A stretch of 64,000 bases of DNA, from NCBI GenBank assembly GCA_045585875.1, contig JAZMZH010000005.1:28050-92049 (forward strand). Direction: 5' to 3'. Below are positions 31,915 to 41,131 of this stretch, piece after piece. The position numbers and the translations under genes were made by a program. The DNA comes from JAVBQJ01 sp045585875. Lineage in GTDB: Bacteria; Verrucomicrobiota; Lentisphaeria; Victivallales; Victivallaceae. How positions within the stretch are numbered: the stretch's first letter is position 1; every line of letters starts with the position of its first letter. The notes under the pieces were generated by a model. That model did no database searches. It had not been told where the DNA came from and worked only from the letters and a program-made list of their open reading frames with translations.

Positions 31915-32913
31915 ATGCGTTTGGGGATCATAAGCATACAGGAGGACGGATCGGTGAAGACCGTGTCGGGCGTGGTTTCCCGCCGCGGTTTCGTCCGCGA
32001 TGCCGAGGATATTCTCCGGGACGTCTCCGGCCTCGAATTCATTTACCTGACCGCCCGCAGCGCCAGGACCATCATCCATGATGTGGAGCTGCCCGCGCCG
32101 CTCACCGGGCGCGCGCTGGTCAGAGCGCTGTCCTTTGAACTGGAGAGGCTGCTCCCGGTGCGGCTGGAGGAGGTCAGCTGGGGATATTGGAAGCTGGGCC
32201 GTGAAAACCGCAGTTTCCGGATCTTTGCCGTTCTGCGCCGGGAGCTGAAATCCATGCTTGAAATTCTGGAGCGGTCCCGCCTCCGCTGCGACGCCTTTGT
32301 GCCAGCGCAGATCTTCACCGGACCGGATCCGGCGGAGCGGCCGCAGCCTCCGGAAGCCGCCCTGCTGGAGTATCTGTCCCGGGACCCTTCCGGCAAGAAT
32401 CTTGTCACCGACGGCGCCGCCGTGCCGAAGAATCTCCGGCCGGTGCGTTATCACTGGCTGCGGGTCGCATGCCGGGCGGTGCTGCTGCTCGCCGCCATGC
32501 TCTTTCTGCTGGTGTGCTGGGACAGATTTCTGGATTTCAGGGAGAAAATCACGGCTCTTGACGCCGAAAAGGACCGTCTGGACGTCGAACTCCGGGTGGC
32601 GGAGAGCGCCGGAGAACAGTTCGCCGAAGCCATGCTGCTCCAGCAGAACATCATCGACACCAGATTCGGCAGTGCCATGATCGCGCCTATTCTGGCCGAT
32701 CTCAGCCGGAGACTGCCGGACGGCATGTGGGTGGCCGGTTACAGTCAGAACGGCGATCAGATCGACGTGACCATCATCACCAGCCGGGACGAGGTGAATC
32801 TCCCCAGACTGCTGGAGTCCGGGCTCTACTCTTTCGTCAACATCAGCAAAACCGTCAATCCCGCGGACCAGAGCGTGATCCAGTCGGTGAAACTGAGGAG
32901 CAGCCTGCCGTGA
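31915..32913 (+). CDS. GspL/PilM-PilN-like assembly platform protein (operon 2)
   Basis: This 332-residue protein has a shortened PilM-like cytoplasmic part (RALSFELERLLPVRLEEVSWG), a membrane helix at about 181-203 (VLLLAAMLFLLVCW), a coiled coil (ITALDAEKDRLDVELRVAE) and a PilN/GspL-like end. It should dock GspE2 to the platform. It is about 80 residues shorter than its counterpart at 2086-3327, mostly in the cytoplasmic domain. The start follows GGAGG, and the stop overlaps the next GTG start. Confidence 0.68.
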   Translation: MRLGIISIQEDGSVKTVSGVVSRRGFVRDAEDILRDVSGLEFIYLTARSARTIIHDVELPAPLTGRALVRALSFELERLLPVRLEEVSWGYWKLGRENRSFRIFAVLRRELKSMLEILERSRLRCDAFVPAQIFTGPDPAERPQPPEAALLEYLSRDPSGKNLVTDGAAVPKNLRPVRYHWLRVACRAVLLLAAMLFLLVCWDRFLDFREKITALDAEKDRLDVELRVAESAGEQFAEAMLLQQNIIDTRFGSAMIAPILADLSRRLPDGMWVAGYSQNGDQIDVTIITSRDEVNLPRLLESGLYSFVNISKTVNPADQSVIQSVKLRSSLP

Positions 32914-33512
32914 TTACGAAACAGCATATTTCGATGCTGCGTCCGCTGCTGCCGGCGGTCATCCTGCTGGCGGCGGGGATCGTCATGGTCTCCTCCGGAG
33001 AGCTGCCCTTTTCGGATTACATGATTCAGAACCGGCGTCGGGAGATCGCCGCCGCCGCTCAACGCATCCGTGCGGCGGAATCCACCAACGCGGCGGCGGA
33101 GAGGTCACTGGGCCCTCTGCTCGGCATCTACGAGACCGCCATGAAGACCGACAGCGAGGACGCCGCCGGGATTTTCCGCGAGCGGGTCCTGGACAGCGTC
33201 CGGCGGTCGGGGCTCAGGAGCCGCACCGTGGGCGCGGTGCGGACCGTGGAGGTCACGGAAAATATCTTCCTTTACGATCTGGTATTCACCGCCGACGGGA
33301 CGACCGCCGAGGCGGCGGCTTTTCTCAACGAGCTTGAGATGGGGCGGCCCCGGCTCTACTGGCGGAGCATCACGATCCGGCCCAACTCCCAGCTGTCTCC
33401 CTCCTATGTGACGGTTTCCGGGACGATCACCGGGTTTGATTTCGCCGGGGCGGGGCTGATGCTGCCCGAGACGGAAGGGGTTCTGCCCGGCCGGGGAGGG
33501 AACGATGATTAA
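32910..33512 (+). CDS. GspM/PilO-like inner-membrane protein (operon 2)
   Basis: This 200-residue protein starts at GTG 32910, overlapping the L-like stop by 4 bp. It has a membrane helix at about 9-28 (LLPAVILLAAGIVMV), a coiled coil rich in Ala, Arg and Glu, and a small alpha/beta periplasmic domain (FLYDLVFTADGTT and YWRSITIRP). It is the counterpart of 3324-3911. The assignment is from topology and order. It overlaps the next gene by 8 bp. Confidence 0.63.
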   Translation: MITKQHISMLRPLLPAVILLAAGIVMVSSGELPFSDYMIQNRRREIAAAAQRIRAAESTNAAAERSLGPLLGIYETAMKTDSEDAAGIFRERVLDSVRRSGLRSRTVGAVRTVEVTENIFLYDLVFTADGTTAEAAAFLNELEMGRPRLYWRSITIRPNSQLSPSYVTVSGTITGFDFAGAGLMLPETEGVLPGRGGNDD

Positions 33513-34083
33513 AAACCGCGATCTGCTGCTGGCCGCTCTGGTCATGGGCATCCTGTCCGTGGTGCTCATGATCCTTTCGATCCGACCGGATCGTGCCGAA
33601 GGCGGCGGCGACGGATGGAGCGCGCCGCTGCCGGAGGCGATCGGCATCGGGAATGCGGAGGACGGCGGCGGGGTTACGACCGACCGGGAAATCATCACGG
33701 TCCGGGATCTCTTTTCGCCGTCGCGCGGCCGGCGTTCTCCGACGGAATCCGCCGCGGTCGCCGACGTCGGGAATCCTGCTCCGGTTCCCGAGCCGGAGCT
33801 CCTGAACCGGCTGCCGAATTATCCCAACGACTGGCCGCGGTTCAAGCTCACCGGCGTGGTGCTGGTGGACGGGCGTCTGACGGCGCTGATCGCCGGAGGG
33901 CCGGATTACAAGGTTTCCAGCGGGGACAAATTTCCCCGTCATTATACGACAGGAGACACCCTGGGAGGCGGCGTTTCCCTGCATCGGATCGATGTGGACG
34001 ACCGCCGGGTCGAGCTGCGCCGCGGCAATGACCTGTTGACTGTAAAATTAGGGGTCGAACCCCCGGAGGTACCCAAGAAATGA
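33505..34083 (+). CDS. GspC/PilP-like protein (operon 2)
   Basis: This 192-residue protein has an N-terminal membrane helix (about 7-25), a Pro-rich linker, and a GspC-type homology region: FKLTGVVLVDGRLTALIAG, YTTGDTLGGG, LHRIDVDDRRVEL. It should tie the platform to secretin 2. Unlike the operon 1 protein it has no low-complexity insert and no Gly/Trp tail. Its stop overlaps the secretin start by 4 bp. Confidence 0.68.
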   Translation: MIKNRDLLLAALVMGILSVVLMILSIRPDRAEGGGDGWSAPLPEAIGIGNAEDGGGVTTDREIITVRDLFSPSRGRRSPTESAAVADVGNPAPVPEPELLNRLPNYPNDWPRFKLTGVVLVDGRLTALIAGGPDYKVSSGDKFPRHYTTGDTLGGGVSLHRIDVDDRRVELRRGNDLLTVKLGVEPPEVPKK

Positions 34084-36299
34084 CAAGGTACGTGAATATC
34101 TTACTGTGCGCGGCGGGGGCCCTTTGCCTGTGCGGCTGCGAGTTGCCCATTGACGCCACCATCGACAGTATGGACGAGGTGAGGATGGATGAACTGCGGG
34201 CGAACTGGTTTGCCTCCACCGCCGGCATCCCGTCCCCCGATCAGCCCGGCATGGAAAACGAACGCCTCGAGGCTGAGATCGGCGAAAACTTCGGGATGCG
34301 CAAACACCCCGACATGCCGTTTTACGATGCTCCGCCGGATCAGAGCGGCCGCTTTTCCGGCCGCGCCGCGCCTCTGGGCGGCGGAACCCCTCCGGTGGAG
34401 CTGAGCGACGAACCGGTGGACTGCGACTTCAACTTTTCGCAGGCCAGTCTGGTCGACGTCCTGCCGGTTTTCCGCAACGCCCTCAATTTCAATTACGTGA
34501 TCGAGGGCGACGTGACCGGGACCGTCACCATGTCTTTGCGGACCAAACTCTCGCGGCGCGCTCTCTGGGACACGTTTCTGGAGCTCATGAACATCTCCGG
34601 AGCCCGGGTCAGCTGCGAGTCCGGCGTCGTGCACATCTATCCGGTGGGATATGCCGGCAGCAGCCTCAGTCTGAATTCCGACGAGCCGGGACTGGAGGTG
34701 GCCGCCTTTCATCTCAGCAACCAGCCGGTGAACGAGATGATCCCCCGGCTGAACACTTTCATCGGCCGCACCCTCCGGGCGGTTGAACTGCCCTCGGCCA
34801 ACATGCTTCTGGTCCTGGACCGGCCGGAGGAGCTGGCCAAGGTGGAGATGCTCCTCCGGGAGCTGGACGTCCCCAACCGCCGCAACTGGCACCGGCTGGT
34901 CCTGCCCTGCCGTAATGTGGACGCCGAGAGAATCGCCGATGAGCTCGGGCAGATCATGCCGGTGCTGGGATTTCAGATTTCCACCACCCGGGACAAGGCG
35001 CCGGAGGGCATGATTCACCTCCAGGCTCTGCCCCGGGTGCAGGTGATCGTGGCCAGCGCCGCCAACCCCGACGCGCTGGAGGAACTGGCCCGCTGGCACG
35101 GGCTCCTGGACGAGAACAACATCGGCGATCAGGAACAGCTCTTCATGTACAACGTCATCAACAGCAAGGCCGAAGAACTCTCCGCCGCCGTCTCCTCGAT
35201 GTTCAACGTCTCCGGCATCCAGATTTCCAGCACCGGCGACGGCGAGGCCACTCAGAACACCGATATCGGCACGCCGGGCACTCTGCCCTCCAACGACGCC
35301 ACTGCTCCGGGGACGGTCTTCGAGAACCCGGTGCGGATCTTCTGCGACGCGGTGCACAACCGTCTGGCCATCCGCACCCGGCCGCGGACCTACGCCATGA
35401 TAAAGGCCATGCTGGAGCGTCTGGATACGCCTCCGGCCCAGGTGCTGCTGCAGGTGATGGTGGTCGAGGTCTCCCTGACCGACAGCATTGAATTCGGCGT
35501 GGAATTCATGCTCCAGGACACGGTCAGCACCAACTGGAATGCCGCCGGCGGCACCGACTACAAAACCCTGGTCCCCAGCGCCCAGCAAAACAAGCAGTAC
35601 GGCGGAAAATTCTACATCTACAATCCCGACAACCCCGAGGAGAAGTTCGGTTACATCACCGCCCTCGCCAGTCAGTCCAACATCCGGGTCATCTCCAGTC
35701 CCCAGATCGCCTGCCTCAACAATCACAAGGCCAAGATCACCGTCGGCGACAAGGTGCCCCTGATCACATCCGAAACCGGAAACACCGCCAGCGGCGACAC
35801 CATCCTCCGCAAGGTCGAATACCGGGACACCGGCATCCAGCTGGACGTCAAACCCCGCGCCACCCGGGGAGGGCGCATCATCATCGACCTGAATCAGGAG
35901 ATCTCCCAGGCCCAGGTCAATACCACCAGTACCATCGACTCGCCGGTCATCCAGAACCGCGAGGTTTCCACCTCCATGAGCCTCCGGGACGGTCAGACCA
36001 TCATCTGCGGCGGCATCATCCGGGACAAGACCGTGGACGATCTCGACACGCTGCCGATCATCAATTCCATCCCCTTCCTGCGCCGTTTCCTGGGCGACAC
36101 CAACGTTCAGAGCGACCGCACCGAACTGCTGATCCTCATCACCGGCACCATCATCAAGGAACCGACCCGGCTGGAAGCCCTCACCGGAGGATTCGAGCAG
36201 AGCATCGACAGCCTCATCGAATACAACAATATGCCCAAAAAGAAGATCACCCGTCAATTCAAACACTCCGGAAGTCTGGATACATGGTTTTTCGAATAG
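34080..36299 (+). CDS. gspD: type II secretion system secretin GspD (operon 2)
   Basis: This 739-residue secretin begins with a lipoprotein signal (lipobox CLCGC, Cys21). It has the STN/N0 domain (LVDVLPVFRNALNFNYVI), ring domains, a Thr/Ser-rich insert, and the secretin core: KVPLITSETGN, YRDTGIQLDVKPRA, LRDGQTIICGGII and the end LPIINSIPFLRRFLG. The domain order matches the operon 1 secretin, but the sequences differ widely outside the core, so the duplication is old. The start overlaps the C-like gene by 4 bp. Confidence 0.93.
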   Translation: MTRYVNILLCAAGALCLCGCELPIDATIDSMDEVRMDELRANWFASTAGIPSPDQPGMENERLEAEIGENFGMRKHPDMPFYDAPPDQSGRFSGRAAPLGGGTPPVELSDEPVDCDFNFSQASLVDVLPVFRNALNFNYVIEGDVTGTVTMSLRTKLSRRALWDTFLELMNISGARVSCESGVVHIYPVGYAGSSLSLNSDEPGLEVAAFHLSNQPVNEMIPRLNTFIGRTLRAVELPSANMLLVLDRPEELAKVEMLLRELDVPNRRNWHRLVLPCRNVDAERIADELGQIMPVLGFQISTTRDKAPEGMIHLQALPRVQVIVASAANPDALEELARWHGLLDENNIGDQEQLFMYNVINSKAEELSAAVSSMFNVSGIQISSTGDGEATQNTDIGTPGTLPSNDATAPGTVFENPVRIFCDAVHNRLAIRTRPRTYAMIKAMLERLDTPPAQVLLQVMVVEVSLTDSIEFGVEFMLQDTVSTNWNAAGGTDYKTLVPSAQQNKQYGGKFYIYNPDNPEEKFGYITALASQSNIRVISSPQIACLNNHKAKITVGDKVPLITSETGNTASGDTILRKVEYRDTGIQLDVKPRATRGGRIIIDLNQEISQAQVNTTSTIDSPVIQNREVSTSMSLRDGQTIICGGIIRDKTVDDLDTLPIINSIPFLRRFLGDTNVQSDRTELLILITGTIIKEPTRLEALTGGFEQSIDSLIEYNNMPKKKITRQFKHSGSLDTWFFE

Positions 36300-37912
36300 A
36301 CACCACCGACCGGGCCGTGTTCGCCGCCAGACTGGACCGGGTGCGGGAACTGATTTCCGCCCGGGTCGGCGATTACGGACGGATGCTCTCCGCGGGCATG
36401 AATCAGCGCGAGGCCGACCGGAGCGTGCTCGAGTCCGGCCGTCTCAGCGAGACCGACATGCTGCAGATCTACTGCCGGGCCTGGGAGGTCGAACCGCTGG
36501 ATGAAAACGGTCCCGGCGCCTTTGAACCGTGGGACGGGGCCGAGGCCGATTATCTGCTCAATCATCAGCTGCTGCCTCTGCGCTGGGACGGGAGCGAGGT
36601 GGTTTTCGCGGCGGCCGATCCCTACGATCTCCTTGACGCCTCCTACGTCATCGGGACATTTTCCGGATTGAGCGTGGCCTTTGAATTCGGCCGCCGCAGC
36701 ATGATCGAGCGTCTGCTGGAGCAGACTTACGCGGCCGCGGACGCCGTCCCGGACGACCGGGCTCCCGACGACGAAAGCGAATTGCTGAGGCTGGCCGGCG
36801 AAGCGGGCATCGTCCGCATCGTGAACGAGATGCTGACCCAGGCCCTCGAGCAGAATGCCAGCGACATCCACATCGAACCCGGGGAAAATGCGCTGATGAT
36901 CCGTTTCCGGATCGACGGCATCCTCAACGATTATCTGAAACTGCCCCGTCAGGATTATCCGGCCATCGCCTCCCGGATCAAGCTGGTGGGCGGACTGAAC
37001 ATCGCCGAAAGCCGTCTGCCTCAGGACGGCCGCACCGATTTTCAGATCGCCAACTACGACATCGACATCCGCATCAGCACCATACCGGTGATGAACGGCG
37101 AGAGCATCGTGCTCCGGCTGCTGCATCGGGAAGCCATGCGCTTCGACCTGCGGGAGCTGGGGATGGACGCCGAACTGCTGAAGCGTTTTGAGAAACTCAT
37201 CGCCATACCCCACGGCATCATTCTGGTGGTGGGGCCCACCGGTTCCGGCAAGACCACGACCCTGTACAGCGTCATGCGTCAGCTCAACGTCAGACAGCGC
37301 AAGATCATCACCATCGAGGACCCTGTGGAATACCAGCTCCCCGGTCTTTCGCAGATGCAGGTGAATACCAAAATCGGGCTCAGTTTCGCCAACGGTCTGC
37401 GTCATATCGTCCGCCAGGACCCCGACGTCATCCTGGTGGGGGAGATCCGCGACCGGGAAACCGCCGACATCGCCATCAATGCCGCGCTCACCGGCCATCT
37501 GGTGCTGAGCACGCTGCACACCAATGACGCGGTGGGGGCGGTGACCCGGCTGGTGGACATGGGCGTGGAGCCGTTTCTCATATCGGCGTCGCTGGCCGGA
37601 GTGCTTTCGCAGCGGCTGGTGCGGACGATCTGTCCGGTGTGCGGCGGGAGCGGCAGCGCCGACGGGGGCCGCTGCCGCCGCTGTCAGGGCAGCGGGTTCC
37701 GCGGACGGACGGGGATCTTTGAACTGCTGGTCTTCAATGACGCCATGCGCGAGGCGGTTCACGCCGGAGCGTCCGCCGATGAAATGACCGGGATCGCGCT
37801 GGCGCACGGCATGATCCCGCTGGCGGAGGACGGCCGCCGCAAGGTCGAGGCCGGAGTCACCACCGAGGCGGAGATCCTGCGCATGGCCGAGGCGGATTTC
37901 GAGGAGATCTGA
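36284..37912 (+). CDS. gspE: type II secretion ATPase GspE (operon 2)
   Basis: This 542-residue ATPase has Walker A GPTGSGKTTT (Lys323), the Asp box IEDPVEYQ, Walker B VILVGEIRDRETADIA and the His box LSTLHTND. The N1 domain is clearer than in the operon 1 copy (QREADRSVLESGRLSETDML). It has the same compact zinc motif: CPVC, 10 residues, CRRC, then GSGF. The catalytic half is far more similar to the paralogue than the N-terminus is, which fits each ATPase docking on its own L protein. It overlaps gspD by 16 bp. Confidence 0.93.
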   Translation: MVFRIDTTDRAVFAARLDRVRELISARVGDYGRMLSAGMNQREADRSVLESGRLSETDMLQIYCRAWEVEPLDENGPGAFEPWDGAEADYLLNHQLLPLRWDGSEVVFAAADPYDLLDASYVIGTFSGLSVAFEFGRRSMIERLLEQTYAAADAVPDDRAPDDESELLRLAGEAGIVRIVNEMLTQALEQNASDIHIEPGENALMIRFRIDGILNDYLKLPRQDYPAIASRIKLVGGLNIAESRLPQDGRTDFQIANYDIDIRISTIPVMNGESIVLRLLHREAMRFDLRELGMDAELLKRFEKLIAIPHGIILVVGPTGSGKTTTLYSVMRQLNVRQRKIITIEDPVEYQLPGLSQMQVNTKIGLSFANGLRHIVRQDPDVILVGEIRDRETADIAINAALTGHLVLSTLHTNDAVGAVTRLVDMGVEPFLISASLAGVLSQRLVRTICPVCGGSGSADGGRCRRCQGSGFRGRTGIFELLVFNDAMREAVHAGASADEMTGIALAHGMIPLAEDGRRKVEAGVTTEAEILRMAEADFEEI

Positions 37913-37916
37913 GTCC

Positions 37917-39122
37917 ATGAAGATAGCCACCTACCGTTATCTGGTGCTGGACCGGGACGGCCGGAACCGCGAAATGGAGATCGACGCTTTTTCCGGCAGC
38001 AACGCCCGGATGCGTCTGGCGGAAAAGGGCGTCGTGCCCATCCGGGAGATTCCCGTGAAAAGCGCCGGGAAATTTTCCGGACGCTTTTCGCGGCGGCTCG
38101 GACGCAGGTTCGACATCTGTGTGTTCACCGACCGGCTGGCTCCGCTGCTTCAGGCCAGCGTCCCGCTGGAAAAGGCGCTGGCGGTTTTGGAGGAGGGGGC
38201 GGATCAGGAGACGGGCCGGGTGATTTTCGAGCTTCGACGGGGGCTTCACGAGGGGCGGCGTTTTTCCGCGCTGGTGCGGGAGATTGCTTGCTTCCCGCCG
38301 GTGTATGCCAGTCTGCTGGAGAGCGGCGAGGAGGCCGGGTGTCTGCCCGAGGTGGTGGGAGAATTGAGGATGTTTCTCTCCGAGGGCAGAAGTTTCCGGG
38401 ACTTCATCATCACCAGCTCGATTTACCCGGTCATCGTGCTGGTCGTGACGTTGAGCGTCATGGTCCTGCTTTTCACGGTGTTCATTCCCCGTTTCGCCAA
38501 GATCTTTTCCGACATGGGCCGGGAACTTCCGGCGCTGACCGGGGCCATGGTCGGCATCAGCGATTTTCTGGTTTCGTATTGGTGGGTGCTGCCTGCGGCG
38601 GTGCTGCTGGCGGTGATATGGCATGCCGTTGTCGGCGGCAGTCCGCGCTGGCAGAGGTTCCGGGACATGATCGTTTTGAAAACGCCGGTCGCCGGAAAAC
38701 TGATCGTTTCCGTTCAGATCAGCACGTTCATAAAATCCCTGTCCGTGATGGTCGGCAAAAATGTTCACTTGCTGGCCGCGGTGCGGATCGCCCGGAGGAC
38801 CATCGCCAACCGGGTGCTTTTCGACAGTTTTGCCGAGGTGGAGTCCCGGCTGAGCGAGGGGGAGCGGCTCTCGGAGACCCTCGGCGGAAATCCCTTCATG
38901 CCCCGGGGCACCGGCGCGATGCTCCGGATCGCCGAGGAGTCCGGGGAAGTGGGCGAAATGCTCCGGCGCATATCCGGAGAACTTCAGGAAAATATCCGGC
39001 TGCGGGTGAAGAGACTGCTCGCGCTTATGGAGCCGGTGATCATAATGGTTCTGGCCGTGGTGGTCATGCTGGTGGTGCTGGCCGTTTTCATGGCGATTTG
39101 GGAGATGAACTCAGTGAGGTAA
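37917..39122 (+). CDS. gspF: type II secretion inner-membrane protein GspF (operon 2)
   Basis: This 401-residue protein has two T2SSF domains and three membrane helices. The conserved ESGEEAG and ESGEVGE segments end each half, and the last helix is VIIMVLAVVVMLVVLAVFMAI. It starts 4 bp after gspE. Length and topology equal those of the operon 1 copy, but the N-terminal 60 residues have diverged. Confidence 0.92.
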   Translation: MKIATYRYLVLDRDGRNREMEIDAFSGSNARMRLAEKGVVPIREIPVKSAGKFSGRFSRRLGRRFDICVFTDRLAPLLQASVPLEKALAVLEEGADQETGRVIFELRRGLHEGRRFSALVREIACFPPVYASLLESGEEAGCLPEVVGELRMFLSEGRSFRDFIITSSIYPVIVLVVTLSVMVLLFTVFIPRFAKIFSDMGRELPALTGAMVGISDFLVSYWWVLPAAVLLAVIWHAVVGGSPRWQRFRDMIVLKTPVAGKLIVSVQISTFIKSLSVMVGKNVHLLAAVRIARRTIANRVLFDSFAEVESRLSEGERLSETLGGNPFMPRGTGAMLRIAEESGEVGEMLRRISGELQENIRLRVKRLLALMEPVIIMVLAVVVMLVVLAVFMAIWEMNSVR

Positions 39123-39139
39123 GGAACGGAGGTCCGAGG

Positions 39140-39544
39140 ATGAAAAGAGAATTCACGATGATTGAAATGGTGGTGGTGGTGCTTTTCATCGCCATGCTGG
39201 CGGCGATCGCCACCCCCATGTATTTTTCCTATCTCAAGGATGCCAAGGTCACCATGGCCAAAAATCAGATCCGCCTCTTCAGTCAGGCGGTGCTGGATTA
39301 TCAGATGCGCATCGGCAAACTGCCCAGCGAAGAGTACGGTCTGAACGCGCTGGTCAAAAATCCCGACAACAATCCCCGCTGGCGGCCGTTTCTCAGCTCG
39401 GATTCCGTGCCTCTCGACCCCTGGGGAAACGAATATGTGTACAAATTGACCGGCGACGGCGGCTACGAGATCCTCTGCTACGGCGAGGACGGAAAGGCCG
39501 GAGGCGAGGGCGACGCCGCCGATATTTCCAGCCTCGGGAAGTGA
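39140..39544 (+). CDS. gspG: major pseudopilin GspG (operon 2)
   Basis: This 134-residue prepilin has a four-residue leader (MKRE) before FTMIEMVVVVLFIAMLAAIA, with Glu at +5. Residue -1 is Glu, not Gly. It has the GspG signature SEEYGLNALV then PLDPWGNEYVYKL and the terminal CYGEDGKAGGEG loop. It should build the pseudopilus of system 2. The start follows GAACGGAGG. Confidence 0.92.
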   Translation: MKREFTMIEMVVVVLFIAMLAAIATPMYFSYLKDAKVTMAKNQIRLFSQAVLDYQMRIGKLPSEEYGLNALVKNPDNNPRWRPFLSSDSVPLDPWGNEYVYKLTGDGGYEILCYGEDGKAGGEGDAADISSLGK

Positions 39545-39554
39545 CGTGCGCTTC

Positions 39555-40091
39555 ATGAAGACCCGTTTTTACACGATGCTGGAACTGACGGCGACGGTAC
39601 TGCTGATCGCCCTCATTTCGGCGGTGGCGGCGGGGCGTCTCCGTCCCGACGACGGGGGATCCGACGCGGCGCTGGAGGCGGAGAAGTGGCGGGAACTGGC
39701 CGCTTCGGCCCGGCTCCGGGCGGTCTCCTCCGGCGAAACGGTTCGGGTTTGTTTCAAAAGTTCCGAACGCTCCCTGGTCTGCGGTGAAATGCGTCTGCCT
39801 CTGCCCGGGGATGCGGAGTTGCTCCTGGACGGGGAAACGATCGGGCCCGCCGACGGCGACGTGGTGGAAATCATGAGCTTCCCGCCCGACGGACGGGGAC
39901 GGCTTCGCGGGGAGACGGTTCTGCTGTGCGGCGGAGAACGGGTGGAGATGCGCCTCTCTCTCCTGAGCGGCGTGCTGCTGCCGGTACGGGAGGCGGCCGG
40001 GGGACCGGATGCGGCGGCGATGGTTCCGGCGGCGGAAGAGGATGCGCCGCCGAAGCCGCTCTGGCGGAAGGATGAATTCGGTGAGGAATAA
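39555..40091 (+). CDS. gspH: minor pseudopilin, GspH-like (operon 2)
   Basis: This 178-residue protein has a short leader (MKTRF) before YTMLELTATVLLIALIS, with Glu at +5 but Phe at -1 and Tyr at +1. A beta-rich domain follows, with GETVRVCFKSSE, the FimT/GspH kind of strand. The C-terminus is Pro/Ala-rich. The ATG at 39555 gives the best leader length; a GTG at 39546 is an alternative. The letter follows from order. Confidence 0.7.
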   Translation: MKTRFYTMLELTATVLLIALISAVAAGRLRPDDGGSDAALEAEKWRELAASARLRAVSSGETVRVCFKSSERSLVCGEMRLPLPGDAELLLDGETIGPADGDVVEIMSFPPDGRGRLRGETVLLCGGERVEMRLSLLSGVLLPVREAAGGPDAAAMVPAAEEDAPPKPLWRKDEFGEE

Positions 40092-40491
40092 GGATCGCCG
40101 CGGATTCACGCTCATGGAGGCTGTGGTCGCCCTGCTGATCCTCAGTCTCGGGCTGGGGGTGCTCATCAGCCAGTTCGCGCTGGCCGGAGCCCGCATTGTC
40201 GGGAGCCGCCGCCAGTGGGAGATCCGCCATGAATTGACCAATGCCGCCGAATATGTGCTCAGTTCCGCGCCGGATTGCGAGAGCGCCCTGCCGGAGCGCT
40301 TCGCGGGCGAAGGCTTCCGGGTGAATCGGGAGCTGAGGAGCGCGCAGGTGCCGGAGGATTTTGAAAAGGACAACCGCGAGGGCGCCATGCGCCTGGTCAC
40401 GCACCATATCGAGCTTTCCGACGCCGATACCTGCGAGGTGCTGGATACGCTGGAGATCACCGGCTGGGCGGAGGCGGAATATGCGCCGTAG
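40081..40491 (+). CDS. gspI: minor pseudopilin, GspI-like (operon 2)
   Basis: This 136-residue protein has leader VRNKDRRG before FTLMEAVVALLIL, with the standard Gly at -1 and Glu at +5. The small size and the HHIELSDADTCEVLDTLEI end fit GspI. The GTG at 40081 follows GGAAGG by about 9 bp; the ATG at 40072 is also in frame. It overlaps both neighbours slightly. Confidence 0.72.
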   Translation: MRNKDRRGFTLMEAVVALLILSLGLGVLISQFALAGARIVGSRRQWEIRHELTNAAEYVLSSAPDCESALPERFAGEGFRVNRELRSAQVPEDFEKDNREGAMRLVTHHIELSDADTCEVLDTLEITGWAEAEYAP

Positions 40492-41131
40492 GAAACCTTT
40501 CACCATGCTCGAACTGATCGTGGCCTGCGCCGTCGCCGCGGTGATGACCGCTCTGGCCGGGAGCATCGTCTACACCTTCCCCGGCAGCTGCGCCGACATG
40601 CGGGAGGCCGCGGAGCGTCTTGAGGGATTGAACGCCATGGAGGCGTTTGCGGACACCGTGGTGCGCAACGCCCTGCCGGTGTACTGGCGGGATGAAGACG
40701 GCCGGGAACGTCAGATTTTCCGGGGCGACCGGGACTGCATGATCCTGGCCGGCACCGCGGAGGGCGGACAGGACGGCAGGCTGCTTTTCTGCGCCATGGG
40801 ATTGCGCGACGGCCGGATCATCATCCAGTATCGGGAGACACCGATCCTTTACTGGCTGCGCAAGCCCGGGGAGATCGGAGCGGAAACCCTCAGGGAGGAG
40901 ACCCTCCTTACCGGGGTCAAATCTCTGGAGATATGCTACGGACGCCGGGAAAACGGCGAAGTGGTCTGGCTGGAGGATTGGGACGAGGAGCGTTACGGCG
41001 GTTCGGCGGTGCTCCCGCCGGTCATCGCCTGGACCGTGACCTTTGAGGACGACAGCCGGGTGCACTTCATCCGCCGCACCCGGGGCAACAGTTATTACAC
41101 CGGCTGGGGGCGGTATGATGAAGCGTCCTGA
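40481..41131 (+). CDS. gspJ: minor pseudopilin, GspJ-like (operon 2)
   Basis: This 216-residue protein has leader MRRRKP before FTMLELIVACAVAAVMTALAG. Residue -1 is Pro, which would be a poor residue for canonical prepilin peptidases; Glu at +5 is kept. The larger beta-rich domain (DCMILAGTAEGG, IIIQYRETPILYWL) is in the GspJ range. The start follows GGAGG and overlaps the I-like gene by 11 bp. Confidence 0.7.
   Translation: MRRRKPFTMLELIVACAVAAVMTALAGSIVYTFPGSCADMREAAERLEGLNAMEAFADTVVRNALPVYWRDEDGRERQIFRGDRDCMILAGTAEGGQDGRLLFCAMGLRDGRIIIQYRETPILYWLRKPGEIGAETLREETLLTGVKSLEICYGRRENGEVVWLEDWDEERYGGSAVLPPVIAWTVTFEDDSRVHFIRRTRGNSYYTGWGRYDEAS

Noticed and set aside
34101..36266. A 721-codon antisense frame over gspD of operon 2
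   Set aside because: It is the complement of a certain secretin gene and has no start site or domain.
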